From positions 1,054,001 through 1,118,000 of the forward strand of contig NZ_JAFEUP010000001.1 of NCBI RefSeq assembly GCF_016901015.1: DNA of 64,000 bases. Direction: 5' to 3'. The notes below the pieces were generated by a model that searched no databases, was not told the DNA's origin, and worked only from the letters and a program-made list of their open reading frames with translations. This DNA is from Zestomonas insulae. Its GTDB lineage: Bacteria > Pseudomonadota > Gammaproteobacteria > Pseudomonadales > Pseudomonadaceae. The position numbers and the translations under genes were made by a program. Position 1 is the stretch's first letter. Each line of letters starts with the position of its first letter. This document shows positions 55,268 to 64,000 of the stretch, in pieces.

Positions 55268-57358
55268 ATGCAAACCTTCTTCCTCGCCCCCACCGGCTTC
55301 GGCGTCGGCCTCACCTCCACCAGCCTCGGCCTGGTCGGGGCGCTGGAACGCGCCGGGCTCAAGGTCGGCTTCTTCAAGCCGATCGCCCAGCCGCATGCCG
55401 GCGACCTCGGCCCGGAGCGTTCCAGTGAGCTGATCGCCCGCACCCATGGCCTGGATTCGCCCAAGCCGCTGGCGCTCAGCCAGGTCGAGCGGATGCTCGG
55501 CGACGGCCAGCTCGACGAGCTGCTCGAGGAGATCATCAGCCTCTACCAGCAGGCCGCGCAGGATAAGGACGTGGTGATCGTCGAAGGCATGGTGCCGACC
55601 CGCCACGCCAGCTACGCGGCGCGGGTCAATTTCCACCTGGCCAAGAGCCTGGATGCGGAGGTGATCCTGGTCTCGGCGCCGGAGGACGAACCGCTCAGCG
55701 AGCTGGCCGACCGCATCGAGATCCAGGCGCAGCTGTTCGGCGGCCCGCAGGACCCGAAAGTGCTCGGCGTGATCATCAACAAGGTGCGCGATGCCGGCGG
55801 CCTCGCGGCGTTCAGCGCGCGCCTGCACGAACTCTCGCCGCTGCTGCGCAACGAAAGCTTCCGCCTGCTCGGCTGCATTCCCTGGCAAGCCGAGCTGAAC
55901 GCCCCGCGCACGCGCGACATCGCCGACCTGCTCGGCGCGCGGGTGATCAACGCCGGCGACTACGAGCAGCGGCGCATGCTCAACATCGTGCTCTGCGCGC
56001 GGGCCGTGGCCAACACCGTGCAGCTGCTCAAGCCCGGTGTGCTGGTGGTCACCCCCGGCGACCGTGACGACATCATCCTCGCTGCCAGCCTGGCCTCGAT
56101 GAATGGCGTGCCGCTGGCCGGCCTGCTGCTGTGCAGCGACTTCCAGCCCGATGCGCGGATCATGGAGCTGTGCCGCGGCGCGCTGCAGAGCGGCCTGCCG
56201 GTGCTCACCGTGCAGACCGGCTCGTACGACACGGCGACCAACCTCAACCGGCTGAACAAGGAAATCCCGGTCGACGACCGCGAGCGCGCCGAGCGGGTCG
56301 CCGACTTCGTCGCCGGGCACATCGACTACGAATGGCTGCGCGCGCGCTGCGGCGAGCCGCGCGAGCTGCGCATGTCGCCGCCGGCGTTCCGCTACCAGTT
56401 GGTCAAGCGCGCCCAGGCGGCCGACAAGCGCATTGTCCTGCCGGAAGGCAGCGAGCCGCGCACCGTACAGGCGGCGGCGATCTGCCAGGCGCGCGGCATC
56501 GCCCGCTGCGTGCTGCTGGCCAAGCCCGACGAGGTGCGCGCGGTGGCCAGCGCGCACGGCATCAGCCTGCCGCCGGGCCTGGAAATCCTCGACCCCGACC
56601 TGATCCGCGAGCGCTACGTCGCGCCGATGGTCGAGCTGCGCAAGAGCAAGGGCCTGAATGCGCCGATGGCGCTGGCCCAGCTCGACGACACGGTGATGCT
56701 CGGCACCATGATGCTCGCCCTCGACGAGGTCGACGGCCTGGTCAGCGGCGCCATCCACACCACCGCCAACACCATTCGCCCGGCGCTGCAGTTGATCAAG
56801 ACCGCGCCGGGCTATCAGTTGGTGTCCTCGGTGTTCTTCATGCTGCTGCCCGATCAGGTGGTGGTCTACGGCGACTGCGCGGTGAACCCCGACCCGAGCG
56901 CCGAGGAGCTCGCCGAGATCGCCCTGCAGAGCGCCGAGTCGGCGCAGGCGTTCGGCATCGAGCCGCGGGTGGCGATGCTCAGCTACTCCACCGGCGATTC
57001 CGGCAGCGGCGAGGAAGTCGAGAAGGTCCGCCAGGCCACGCGCCTGGCGCGCCAGGCGCAGCCACAGCTGTTGCTCGACGGCCCGCTGCAGTATGACGCC
57101 GCGGCGATCGCCAGCGTCGGCCGGCAGAAGGCACCGGACAGCCCGGTGGCCGGGCGCGCCACGGTGTTCGTGTTCCCTGACCTGAACACCGGCAACACCA
57201 CCTACAAGGCGGTGCAGCGCAGCGCCAATTGCGTCAGCGTCGGGCCGATGCTGCAGGGCCTGCGCAAGCCGGTGAACGACCTGTCACGCGGCGCGCTGGT
57301 CAACGACATCGTCTACACCATCGCGCTGACCGCCATCCAGGCCGCCGCCAAGGCCTGA
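55268..57358 (+). CDS. pta: Phosphate acetyltransferase (two-domain)
   Basis: A 696-residue enzyme moving acetyl from CoA to phosphate. The N-terminal half is the CobB/DRTGG-type regulatory region (PTGFGVGLTSTSLGLVGALE, PGDRDDIILAA); the C-terminal half from about 375 is the catalytic PTA_PTB domain (RIVLPEGSEPRTVQAA, GAIHTTANTIRPALQ, VFPDLNTGNTTYKAVQR). The ATG at 55268 has AAGGAA upstream. It follows ackA directly. Confidence 0.96.
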   Translation: MQTFFLAPTGFGVGLTSTSLGLVGALERAGLKVGFFKPIAQPHAGDLGPERSSELIARTHGLDSPKPLALSQVERMLGDGQLDELLEEIISLYQQAAQDKDVVIVEGMVPTRHASYAARVNFHLAKSLDAEVILVSAPEDEPLSELADRIEIQAQLFGGPQDPKVLGVIINKVRDAGGLAAFSARLHELSPLLRNESFRLLGCIPWQAELNAPRTRDIADLLGARVINAGDYEQRRMLNIVLCARAVANTVQLLKPGVLVVTPGDRDDIILAASLASMNGVPLAGLLLCSDFQPDARIMELCRGALQSGLPVLTVQTGSYDTATNLNRLNKEIPVDDRERAERVADFVAGHIDYEWLRARCGEPRELRMSPPAFRYQLVKRAQAADKRIVLPEGSEPRTVQAAAICQARGIARCVLLAKPDEVRAVASAHGISLPPGLEILDPDLIRERYVAPMVELRKSKGLNAPMALAQLDDTVMLGTMMLALDEVDGLVSGAIHTTANTIRPALQLIKTAPGYQLVSSVFFMLLPDQVVVYGDCAVNPDPSAEELAEIALQSAESAQAFGIEPRVAMLSYSTGDSGSGEEVEKVRQATRLARQAQPQLLLDGPLQYDAAAIASVGRQKAPDSPVAGRATVFVFPDLNTGNTTYKAVQRSANCVSVGPMLQGLRKPVNDLSRGALVNDIVYTIALTAIQAAAKA

Positions 57359-57517
57359 GCGGGTGGACATGACCGGCCGGTCCAAGAGCAGGCTTGCAGT
57401 TGAGTGCACAAGCGTTAACTATTGCGCGCGAAAAACCCTTCGGCCATGGACTGCGGCCACCTTTCACCGACCCGCGGCGTGCTGCATGCCCGCCCCATTT
57501 AGAGGCTTGAGTCCCTC

Positions 57518-58426
57518 ATGCTGAGCTTTCTGCCTGCCCCGCTGCGCGGCACCCTGGCCATGCTGCTGCTGTTCGCCAACACCCTGTTCTGGTGCTGGTT
57601 CCTGTTCCTCATCGCGCTGGTCAAGCTGTGCGTGCCGGTCAAGTCGATGCGCCGGGCCTGCAGCCAAGCCTCCAACTGGATCGCCGAAGCCTGGATCACC
57701 TGCAACAGCGCCTGGATGTGGCTGGTGCAGAAGACCGACTGGAACCTCAACGGCCGCGAACAGCTCAAGCACGACGGCTGGTACCTGGTGACCAGCAACC
57801 ACCAGAGTTGGGTCGACATCCTCGTGCTGCAGCACACGCTGAACAAGCGCATGCCGTTCTTCAAGTTCTTCCTCAAGCAGGAGCTGATCTGGGTGCCGGT
57901 GATCGGCCTGTGCTGGTGGGCGCTGGAGTTCCCGTTCATGAAGCGCTACTCCAAGGCCTATCTGGAGCGCCATCCGGAGAAGCGTGGCGAAGACACACGC
58001 ACCACCCGCCGCGCCTGCGAGCGCTACCGCGACGTGCCGGTGGCGATCTTCAACTTCCTCGAAGGCACCCGCTTCACCCAGGCCAAGCACGACCAGCAGA
58101 ACTCGCCGTTCCGCTACCTGCTGAAGCCCAAGGCCGGCGGCGTGGCGTTCGTCCTCGATGCGATGGGCAACCAGCTGAAGTCTCTGGTCAACATCACCAT
58201 TCATTACCCGGACGGCAACCCGAGCTTCTGGGACTTCCTCAGCGGCAAGGTGCGTCAGGTGGTGGTGCGCTATCACCGCCAGGACATTCCCGCGCAGTTC
58301 CTCGGCAAGGACTACAACGAGGACGAAACCTACCGCCTGGAGTTCCAGCAGTGGGTCAACCAGCTATGGGAAGCCAAGGACCACGAACTGGCCACCCTGC
58401 ACCGCGAGTTTCCAGCTAAGCGCTGA
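57518..58426 (+). CDS. PlsC-like 1-acyl-glycerol-3-phosphate acyltransferase family protein
   Basis: A 302-residue membrane enzyme (YihG-like). It has an N-terminal helix LAMLLLFANTLFWCWFLFLI, the acyltransferase motif NHQSWVD (NHx4D), motif III FLEGTRFT and the KAGGVAF phospholipid region. It should acylate lysophosphatidate or a related lipid. It is separated from pta by 159 bases with a GACCGGCCGGTC palindrome (57371-57382), so it probably has its own promoter. Confidence 0.88.
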   Translation: MLSFLPAPLRGTLAMLLLFANTLFWCWFLFLIALVKLCVPVKSMRRACSQASNWIAEAWITCNSAWMWLVQKTDWNLNGREQLKHDGWYLVTSNHQSWVDILVLQHTLNKRMPFFKFFLKQELIWVPVIGLCWWALEFPFMKRYSKAYLERHPEKRGEDTRTTRRACERYRDVPVAIFNFLEGTRFTQAKHDQQNSPFRYLLKPKAGGVAFVLDAMGNQLKSLVNITIHYPDGNPSFWDFLSGKVRQVVVRYHRQDIPAQFLGKDYNEDETYRLEFQQWVNQLWEAKDHELATLHREFPAKR

Positions 58427-58440
58427 GGACTTCGCCTCCT

Positions 58441-58500
58441 CTGGATTCCCGCCTACGCGGGAATGGCGAACGCTCCGTCATCCCCGCGCAGACGGGGAAC
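58441..58500. repeat. Inverted pair of REP-like hairpin elements
   Basis: GGATTCCCGCCTACGCGGGA at 58443 and, in inverted sense, CGTCATCCCCGCGCAGACGG at 58476 belong to the common CATTCCCGCGnnnGCGGGAATCC repeat type. The inverted copies agree at about 20 of 26 positions. Each forms its own hairpin. The pair lies in the gap between two convergent genes, the usual REP location. Confidence 0.7.
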
Positions 58501-58519
58501 CAACAAACGACGGCACACA

Positions 58520-58547
58520 AAAAAGCCCGCCAATCGGCGGGCTTTTT
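58520..58547. terminator. Bidirectional intrinsic terminator
   Basis: AAAAGCCCGCC/GGCGGGCTTTT stem with a 4-base loop and T-runs on both strands. It serves the acyltransferase gene and the convergent OmpA-type lipoprotein gene. Confidence 0.9.
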
Positions 58548-58561
58548 CATGGGCGTAGCGC

Positions 58562-59257
58562 TTACTGCACTTGCGCACCCTGGGCGCCAGGCAGCGGGCG
58601 CAGGGTGACTTCCACCCGGCGGTTCTGCGCGCGGCCATCGGGCGTGGCGTTGCTGGCAATCGGCTGATCAGGGCCCATGCCGCGGGTGCTGACGCGCGAG
58701 GCGTCGACGCCTTGGGCGGTCAGGTAGCCGGCCACGCTCTGCGCGCGGCGCTGCGACAGGTCCATGTTGTGCGCGCGGCTGCCGGTGCTGTCGGTGTAGC
58801 CGATCACTTCGATGCTGTTCTGGTTGTACTGCTTGAACGAGTTGGCCAGGTTGTTCAGCGGGCTGTAGAAGCTGTTGGCGATGTTCGCCGAGTCGGTGGC
58901 GAAGGTGATGTTGCCCGGCATGATCAGCTGGATGGTGTCGCCCTGGCGCTGCACTTCCACGCCGGTGCCCTGCATGCTGCGGCGCAGCTCTTCTTCCTGC
59001 TTGTCGGCGTAGTAGCCGTAGCCGGCACCGGCCGCACCGGCCACTGCGGCGCCGATCAGCGCGCCCTTGCCACGGTTGTCGTGGTTGATCGCCGCGCCGG
59101 CGACTGCGCCAGCCAGGGCGCCGAGACCACCGTACTTGGCGGTCTTGCTGACGCCGCCGGAGCTCTGCTGCGGGGCGTCATAGGGATTCTGCGAGGCACA
59201 GCCGGCAAGCAGCGCGACTGCGGTAGCGGCGACAATCAGGCGACGCGAGATAAACAT
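58562..59257 (-). CDS. OmpA-family lipoprotein
   Basis: A 231-residue outer-membrane-type lipoprotein. The signal ends in LLAGC (Cys20). Residues about 42-85 are a glycine-zipper region (GGLGALAGAVAGAAINHDNRG), and the rest is an OmpA peptidoglycan-binding domain: ITFATDSANI, IEVIGYTDSTGS, DLSQRRAQSVAGYL, GMGPDQPIASN and NRRVEVTL. It should link the outer membrane to the cell wall (YiaD-like). AGGAG precedes the ATG. Confidence 0.93.
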   Translation of the reverse strand: MFISRRLIVAATAVALLAGCASQNPYDAPQQSSGGVSKTAKYGGLGALAGAVAGAAINHDNRGKGALIGAAVAGAAGAGYGYYADKQEEELRRSMQGTGVEVQRQGDTIQLIMPGNITFATDSANIANSFYSPLNNLANSFKQYNQNSIEVIGYTDSTGSRAHNMDLSQRRAQSVAGYLTAQGVDASRVSTRGMGPDQPIASNATPDGRAQNRRVEVTLRPLPGAQGAQVQ

Positions 59258-59340
59258 GAATGAGTACTCCTGGGGTGTGTACAGCCTCTGGGGGCTGCCG
59301 CAATTAGAGCGCAACAAAGGTGAAAAATTCCGTGAGCGCG

Positions 59341-59985
59341 TTACGCGCGGATAAACGGATTTTCCCGCATCTCGTCGCCCAGTCGGGTGTCCGGACCATG
59401 GCCGGTGACCACCGTGGCCTCCTCGTCGAGGCTGTACAGGCGCTGCTTGATCGACCGTTCGATGGTCGCGTAATCACCGCCCCACAGGTCGGTGCGGCCG
59501 ATGCCGCGCTTGAACAGCGTGTCGCCGGCGATCAGCAGCTTGGCCTCGGGGAACCAGAAGCTCATCGAGCCCGGTGTATGCCCCGGGGTGTGCAGCGCCA
59601 CGCCGCAGCCGCAGGCCAGTTCCTCGTCGTCCTTCAGCCACTGATCAGGCGCCGGCACCGGGGTGTAGGGCACGCCGAACATGTTGCACTGCATCTCCAG
59701 GTTGTCCCAGAGGAACTGGTCGCCCTGGTGCAGGTGCAAGGTGGCGCCGGTCTTTTCCTTCATCTGCCCGGAGGCGAGGAAATGATCGAGGTGCGCGTGG
59801 GTGTGGATGATGCTCACCACCTTCAGCCCGTGGGCTTCGAGGCGCGCCATGATCAGGTCGGGATTGCCGCCCGGGTCGACGACGATGGCCTTCTTGCTCA
59901 CCGGATCACCGATGATCGTGCAGTTGCACTGCAACGGGCCGACCGGGAAGGTTTCGCGAATCAGGGCGGGGGTTTCGGCTTGCAT
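59341..59985 (-). CDS. MBL-fold metallohydrolase (glyoxalase II-like)
   Basis: A 214-residue metallo-beta-lactamase fold protein. The two-metal motif is HTHAHLDH, with further ligands in HTPGHTPGSM and the DTLF aspartate (IAGDTLFKRGIGRTDL), and VTGHGPDT near the end. This is the YcbL/glyoxalase II-like group, which hydrolyses thioesters such as S-lactoylglutathione. It is 65 bases downstream of the exporter gene on the same strand, so co-transcription is possible. Confidence 0.9.
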   Translation of the reverse strand: MQAETPALIRETFPVGPLQCNCTIIGDPVSKKAIVVDPGGNPDLIMARLEAHGLKVVSIIHTHAHLDHFLASGQMKEKTGATLHLHQGDQFLWDNLEMQCNMFGVPYTPVPAPDQWLKDDEELACGCGVALHTPGHTPGSMSFWFPEAKLLIAGDTLFKRGIGRTDLWGGDYATIERSIKQRLYSLDEEATVVTGHGPDTRLGDEMRENPFIRA

Positions 59986-60049
59986 GGGAGGACCTGCGAA
60001 GAAAGGGAGTGCGCAAAGGCGCCAAGCGTGACGCCATTGGCGGCGCAGT

Positions 60050-60952
60050 TCAACCCGTCGCCCGGCCTGCCCCGCGGGTCGCCAGCCAGCACAGCAGCGA
60101 GCCGAGGCAGACCATCGCCACGCCCTGCCAGAACGCCAGCGACAGCTGGGTACTGAGCCACACCGCGGCGAACAGCGTCGACAGCACCGGGGTGAAGTTC
60201 GACGCAGTAGCCAGCAGGGTCAGGTTGCCGCGCACGATGCCGACGTTCCACAGCGCGTAGCCGACCGCCGTCGCCGAGCCGGCGGCCAGCAGTTCGAGGC
60301 TCACCGGCAGGGTCAGCTGCAGCGCCGGCTCGTTGCTCAGGCCGTAGGCACCCCACATGGCCAGCGCGGTGAGGCTGAAGAACAGCGCGACGCCATTGCC
60401 GCCCTTTGAGTAGCGGCTGGTGACCGCGCAGTAGCAGGCCCACAGCACCGCGCCGACGAACGCCAGGCCGTAGCTCAAAGGATTGGCGGCGACGTTGGCC
60501 TGCACCCCGGCGACCGACAGGCCGGCCTCGCCGCCGACCACCCAGGCAATGCCAGCGAGCGCCAGCAGCACGCCGGGCACGATCATCCAGCGCACCGGCT
60601 GGCGGTTGACGGCGATCGCCAGCAGGACGGTGAAGCACGGCCACAGGTAGTTGACGATCGCCACTTCGATGGCCTGCGCGCGGCTCTGGGCGAAGCCCAG
60701 CGACAGCGACAGGCAGAACTCGTAGACCACGAACAGCGCGCCGGCCGCCGCCAGGTAACCTCGCGAGAAACTGCGCAGCCGCGGGCGGCCGAGCAGCACC
60801 AGCAGCAGGGCGGCGCCGACCGTGTAGATCAGCGCCGCGCCGCCGTACGCGCCGAGCTGTTCGGTGACGCTGCGAATCAGGCCGACGATGGTGCTCCACA
60901 GCACGATCGCCACGACGCCATAAAGGGTCGCCAGGCGGTTGGCGGACGACAT
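60050..60952 (-). CDS. DMT-family exporter, YddG-like
   Basis: A 300-residue drug/metabolite transporter with about ten helices in two EamA repeats. IVLWSTIVGLIRSVTEQLG, VAIVNYLWPCFTVLLA and GYALWNVGIVRGNLTLLATASNFTPVLSTL match YddG, which exports aromatic amino acids. Substrate assignment is by similarity only. The AraC gene lies upstream on the same strand with a 60-base gap. Confidence 0.87.
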   Translation of the reverse strand: MSSANRLATLYGVVAIVLWSTIVGLIRSVTEQLGAYGGAALIYTVGAALLLVLLGRPRLRSFSRGYLAAAGALFVVYEFCLSLSLGFAQSRAQAIEVAIVNYLWPCFTVLLAIAVNRQPVRWMIVPGVLLALAGIAWVVGGEAGLSVAGVQANVAANPLSYGLAFVGAVLWACYCAVTSRYSKGGNGVALFFSLTALAMWGAYGLSNEPALQLTLPVSLELLAAGSATAVGYALWNVGIVRGNLTLLATASNFTPVLSTLFAAVWLSTQLSLAFWQGVAMVCLGSLLCWLATRGAGRATG

Positions 60953-61012
60953 CGACGGCGATACTCCGGAGAACGACAGGTTTCCGCAGCCTAGCGTCTC
61001 GTACCGCGTCCG

Positions 61013-62035
61013 TCAGCGGGCGTCGTCGCGATAGTCGCTGGGCAGCTTGCCGGTCCACTTCTTGAACGCCCGGCGGAAGTTCGACGGGTCGCTGAAACCG
61101 AGCAGGCTGGCCACTTCGAACAGCGGCAGATGGGTGGTGCCGAGGTACTCCAGGGCCAGGCGCTTGCGCACGTCATCGAGCACCTGCTGGTAGCTGGTGC
61201 CCATCAGCGCCAGGTGGCGACGCAGGCTGCGGCCGCTGGTGTGCAGGGCGTGGGCGGCGCTGTCGAGATCGGGGAAGTCGCCGGGACGCGCCAGCAGCAG
61301 GCGGCGCACCCGGGTGAGCAGGCCATCCTGGACATCGAGACTGGCCAGAATCGCCTCGCACTGCTGCTCGCACATCTGCACGGTGGCCGGATTGGCCAGC
61401 GCCATGGAGCGCTCCAGGTAGTCGCGCGGCAGGCTCAGGCGGTGGTACGGCTGGTCGAACGCCACCGCGTTGCCGAACACCGACTGGTAGCGCGCGGCGT
61501 AGGACGGCGGCCCGTAGGCGAAGCCGACCTGCACCTCGCGCAGCTCCTCGCCAACCAGGAAGCGGGCGATGGTGAACAGGCTGGTCAGCAGGCCCTCGGC
61601 GGCGAAGCGCTCCAGCGCACCGAGCGGCATCGACTCGCTGGCGCGCAGTTCGACGCGTTCGCCGACCTCGACCATCTCCAACTCGAACGCCAGGCCAAGC
61701 ACCCGGTAGTAGCGCAGGGCGAACTGGATCGCCTTGCCCAGGTTGGCGCTGGACAGCACCGCGTAACCGAGGATGCCGTGCGTCGAGACGTTGAGGCGCT
61801 GGCCGAGCACCAGGCCCAGCGCCGGCTCGTCGCAGCGCAGCATCACCGCGCTGACCAGCAGGTTGAAGTCGAGGAACGACAGGCGCCCGTTGGGATTGCC
61901 CAGCACTTCCGGGCGCAGCCGCGCGGCGGCGAGCACTTCGTCACGGCCGATGCCCCACTCGCCGGCCAGCGCCAGCAGCGCCTCGACGTAGGCCAGCGGA
62001 ACCAGTTCGGCAGCAAAATTGAGGGACTGTTTCAT
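61013..62035 (-). CDS. AraC-family regulator with arabinose-binding-type N-domain
   Basis: A 340-residue regulator. The N-terminal about 200 residues form an Arabinose_bd/OruR-like domain (GILGYAVLSSANLGKAIQFALRYYRV), and the C-terminus is a helix-turn-helix pair (SGRSLRRHLALMGTSYQQVLDDVRKRLALEYL, LGFSDPSNFRRAFKKWTGKLPSDYR). Length and neighbours recall P. aeruginosa OruR (PA0831), but ligand and targets are unproven. It is divergent from the tandem hydrolase genes. Confidence 0.88.
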   Translation of the reverse strand: MKQSLNFAAELVPLAYVEALLALAGEWGIGRDEVLAAARLRPEVLGNPNGRLSFLDFNLLVSAVMLRCDEPALGLVLGQRLNVSTHGILGYAVLSSANLGKAIQFALRYYRVLGLAFELEMVEVGERVELRASESMPLGALERFAAEGLLTSLFTIARFLVGEELREVQVGFAYGPPSYAARYQSVFGNAVAFDQPYHRLSLPRDYLERSMALANPATVQMCEQQCEAILASLDVQDGLLTRVRRLLLARPGDFPDLDSAAHALHTSGRSLRRHLALMGTSYQQVLDDVRKRLALEYLGTTHLPLFEVASLLGFSDPSNFRRAFKKWTGKLPSDYRDDAR

Positions 62036-62169
62036 AACCGACTGCTCTTCTTGTTATGAAGGTCGACGTGGCCGGATATGACGGGACACTTGGCCACATT
62101 TGCCTTGTTCGTCCCGAACCGGCGAGCGCATAGTCGGGACAGCGATATCTGATTATCGAGGGAGTGCGT

Positions 62170-63006
62170 ATGCCCAGTACCACACCTAAAGGTTTGGAAA
62201 TCCACCCGCGACAACCGGATTTCGGCCTGCCGACGCCGATGCCAAGGCACTGGCACAGCGGCGACGCGTTCAAGAGCCATTTCTTCGATGCCATGTCGGT
62301 GCTGTTCCCCGACGGCGAACGCTTCTTCATCGACTCGGTGCGACCGTTCCGCGAGCGGATCGACGACCCGCTGCTGCAGCAGCAGATTCGCGGCTTCATC
62401 GCCCAGGAAGGTCATCACAGCCGCGAGCACGCCGACTACAGCGAGCGCCTGCGCGCCCTCGGTTACGACATCGACTACCTCGAGCGCGGCCTGCAGCGGC
62501 GCCTCGGCTTCGTCCGCAAGCACCTGTCACCCGAGCTGCAACTGGCCGCCACCACTTCGGTGGAGCACCTCACCGCGATCATGGCCGACGCCGTGCTGCA
62601 GAACCCGCGCTGGCTGGCCGGAGCCGACCCGGCACTGGCGCAGCTGTGGCGCTGGCACGCGCTGGAGGAAACCGAGCACAAGGCGGTGGCCTTCGACGTC
62701 TACCAGCAGGTCTGCGGCAGCCCCTGGCTGCGTCGCCGGGCGATGCTGCAGAGCACTTTCTTCTTCACTCAGGACACCTTCCGCGGGCTGGTGCACATGC
62801 TCAAGCGCGACGGCCTGCTGTGGAACTGGCGGGTGTGGCGCGACGGGCTGCGCTGGATGTGGGGGCGCGAGGGCATCTTCCGCCCGCTGCTCAGGGTCTA
62901 CCTGGACTTCTACCGCCGCGACTTCCACCCCTGGCAGCACGACAACCAGCACCTGGTCGAGCAGTACCGCCGCCAGTTCGACGCACCGCCGGCCGACGTG
63001 GCCTGA
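62170..63006 (+). CDS. Metal-dependent hydrolase family protein (PF10118-type), copy 1
   Basis: A 278-residue helical protein. Conserved E/H pairs in GHHSREHADY, TSVEHLTAIMAD and LEETEHKAVAFDVYQQV look like a ferritin-type di-metal site. The family is annotated as predicted metal-dependent hydrolase; the reaction is unknown. FFFTQDTFRGLVHML may be a membrane-facing helix. GAGGGAG precedes the ATG at 62170. The next gene is a clear paralogue 176 bases downstream, and the AraC gene is divergent. Confidence 0.88.
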   Translation: MPSTTPKGLEIHPRQPDFGLPTPMPRHWHSGDAFKSHFFDAMSVLFPDGERFFIDSVRPFRERIDDPLLQQQIRGFIAQEGHHSREHADYSERLRALGYDIDYLERGLQRRLGFVRKHLSPELQLAATTSVEHLTAIMADAVLQNPRWLAGADPALAQLWRWHALEETEHKAVAFDVYQQVCGSPWLRRRAMLQSTFFFTQDTFRGLVHMLKRDGLLWNWRVWRDGLRWMWGREGIFRPLLRVYLDFYRRDFHPWQHDNQHLVEQYRRQFDAPPADVA

Positions 63007-63182
63007 TCGCACCGCCCTACCCTGCGCCTGTCTTGCCGGCCGCCCGCCCAGCGCGGGCGGACTGGCGTGCGGCACCCCTGCCTGGCCGCAAATGACTCGC
63101 AGATTGGCTGGAGCTGACCTTTGCCGCTTCCGGCCCGGTCCGCATAGTGCGGCCATGGATCAACAACGACTCAGGGAGTCCT

Positions 63183-64000
63183 CCATGGCAAGCACCACCC
63201 CAGAAGGCCTGGTCATTCGTCCGCGGCACATGGACTTCGATCTGCCCAACCCGTTCCCGCGCCACTGGCACGGCGGCGATGCGTTCAAGACCCACCTGTT
63301 CGACGCCATGTCGGTGATGTTTCCCGATGGCGAGCGCTTCTTCATCGACTCGGTGCGGCAGTTCCGCGACCAGATCACCGACCCGGTACTGAAAGAACAA
63401 ATCCGCGGCTTCATCGGCCAGGAAGGCCACCACAGCCGCGAGCACCTGGAATACAGCGCGCGCCTGCGTGACCTCGGCTACGACATCACCCGCCTGGAGA
63501 AACGCGCCCAGGTGCGCATCCGCTACACCCAGAAGAAGTTCTCGGCGAAGCGCCAGCTGGCCGCCACCGCCGCCCTGGAGCACATCACCGCGATCATGGC
63601 CGACGGCCTGCTCAAGCACCCGGACTACCTGGCCGGCGCCCACCCGGTGCTGCAGCGCCTGTGGCGCTGGCACGCGCTGGAAGAGACCGAGCACAAGGCG
63701 GTGGCCTTCGACGTCTACCAGCAGGTCTGCGGCAACCGCAAACTGTTGCGCCGGGCGATGGTGATGGGCACCTTCTTCTTCATGCTCGACACCCATCGCG
63801 GCCTGATCCACATGCTCAAGCGCGATGGCCTGCTGTGGAACTGGCGCCTGTGGCGCGACGGGCTGAGCTGGATGTGGGGCAAGGACGGCATCTTCCGCGC
63901 CCTGCTGCGCCCCTACCTGGACTTCTTCAAGGCCGACTTCCACCCCTGGCAGCACAACAACCTCGACCTGCTGTACGCGACCCGCGGCGAATTCGACGCC
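63183..64000 (+). CDS. Metal-dependent hydrolase family protein (PF10118-type), copy 2, 3' truncated
   Basis: The window ends inside this gene after 272 codons, near its expected end. It begins MASTTPEGLVIRPRHMDFDL, with GGGAG before the ATG at 63183. The same blocks as copy 1 appear: GHHSREHLEY, AALEHITAIMADG, LEETEHKAVAFDVYQQVCG and DGLLWNWR. The pair is a tandem duplication; identity is highest around the metal-site helices. Function is unknown. Confidence 0.87.

Noticed and set aside
57371..57382. GACCGGCCGGTC palindrome after pta
   Set aside because: It resembles a TetR-type site or a hairpin, but there is no adjacent regulator, no T-run and no second copy, so I do not assign a role.

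Overview
The window is a high-GC stretch of a Pseudomonas chromosome. Evidence: Pseudomonas-typical families (DUF3509, PA2778/PA2779 pair, DUF1302/DUF1329, two-domain Pta), strong Shine-Dalgarno sites, SOS-controlled yebG, and gene order that I recall from P. aeruginosa. No tRNA, rRNA, CRISPR, insertion sequence or prophage gene was seen. Both ends cut genes: an AraC-type regulator on the left and the second of two tandem metal-dependent hydrolases on the right.

Layout. 0-9.4 kb: acyl-CoA ligase, a lipoprotein C39-like peptidase overlapping its PA2779 partner, two DUF3509 paralogues, an iron-type PepSY/DUF3649/DUF3325 membrane operon, psiE, a YbaK-type deacylase and a Bcr/CflA-type exporter. 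9.4-12.8 kb: thioesterase, thiolase, TetR regulator and an SDR; the promoters at both ends carry the same direct-repeat element, which suggests a small TetR regulon for acyl-CoA or lipid metabolism. 12.9-15.3 kb: yebG with a LexA box, a leucine-type dehydrogenase and a SirB1-type protein. 15.2-25.9 kb: all on the minus strand, a DUF1302 outer-membrane protein, then two copies of a module made of a DUF1329 protein followed by a large MalT-like LuxR regulator. 26.2-35.8 kb: crotonase, SDR, MEST-like hydrolase coupled to a class II aldolase, CidA/CidB-like pair with a divergent LysR regulator, cupin, flavodoxin, a PilZ-like protein with a FliM-like N-terminus, and a tight folM/DUF1244/HopJ operon. 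36-40.8 kb: glycolipid-binding-like protein, trxB, a CHASE4-PAS-GGDEF diguanylate cyclase and cysZ. 40.8-53 kb: arsRBC, a small basic secreted protein, lipoate ligase-like protein, LysR plus M20 amidohydrolase, ABC exporter, glycosyltransferase, Old Yellow Enzyme with a TetR regulator, nitroreductase and glutathione peroxidase. 53-64 kb: slyD, DUF3565, ackA-pta, acyltransferase, OmpA-type lipoprotein, metallo-beta-lactamase-fold hydrolase, YddG-like exporter, AraC regulator and the tandem hydrolases.

From memory, 13-35 kb resembles PA3413-PA3437 and 36-64 kb resembles PA0849 down to PA0830 of P. aeruginosa. These blocks are far apart there, so a rearrangement junction may lie near 35.8-36 kb. 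The most promising leads are the shared TetR-type operators at 9.4 and 12.8 kb, the duplicated DUF1329-LuxR module, the peptidase/PA2779 pair, and the PilZ-like protein with a FliM-like tail.
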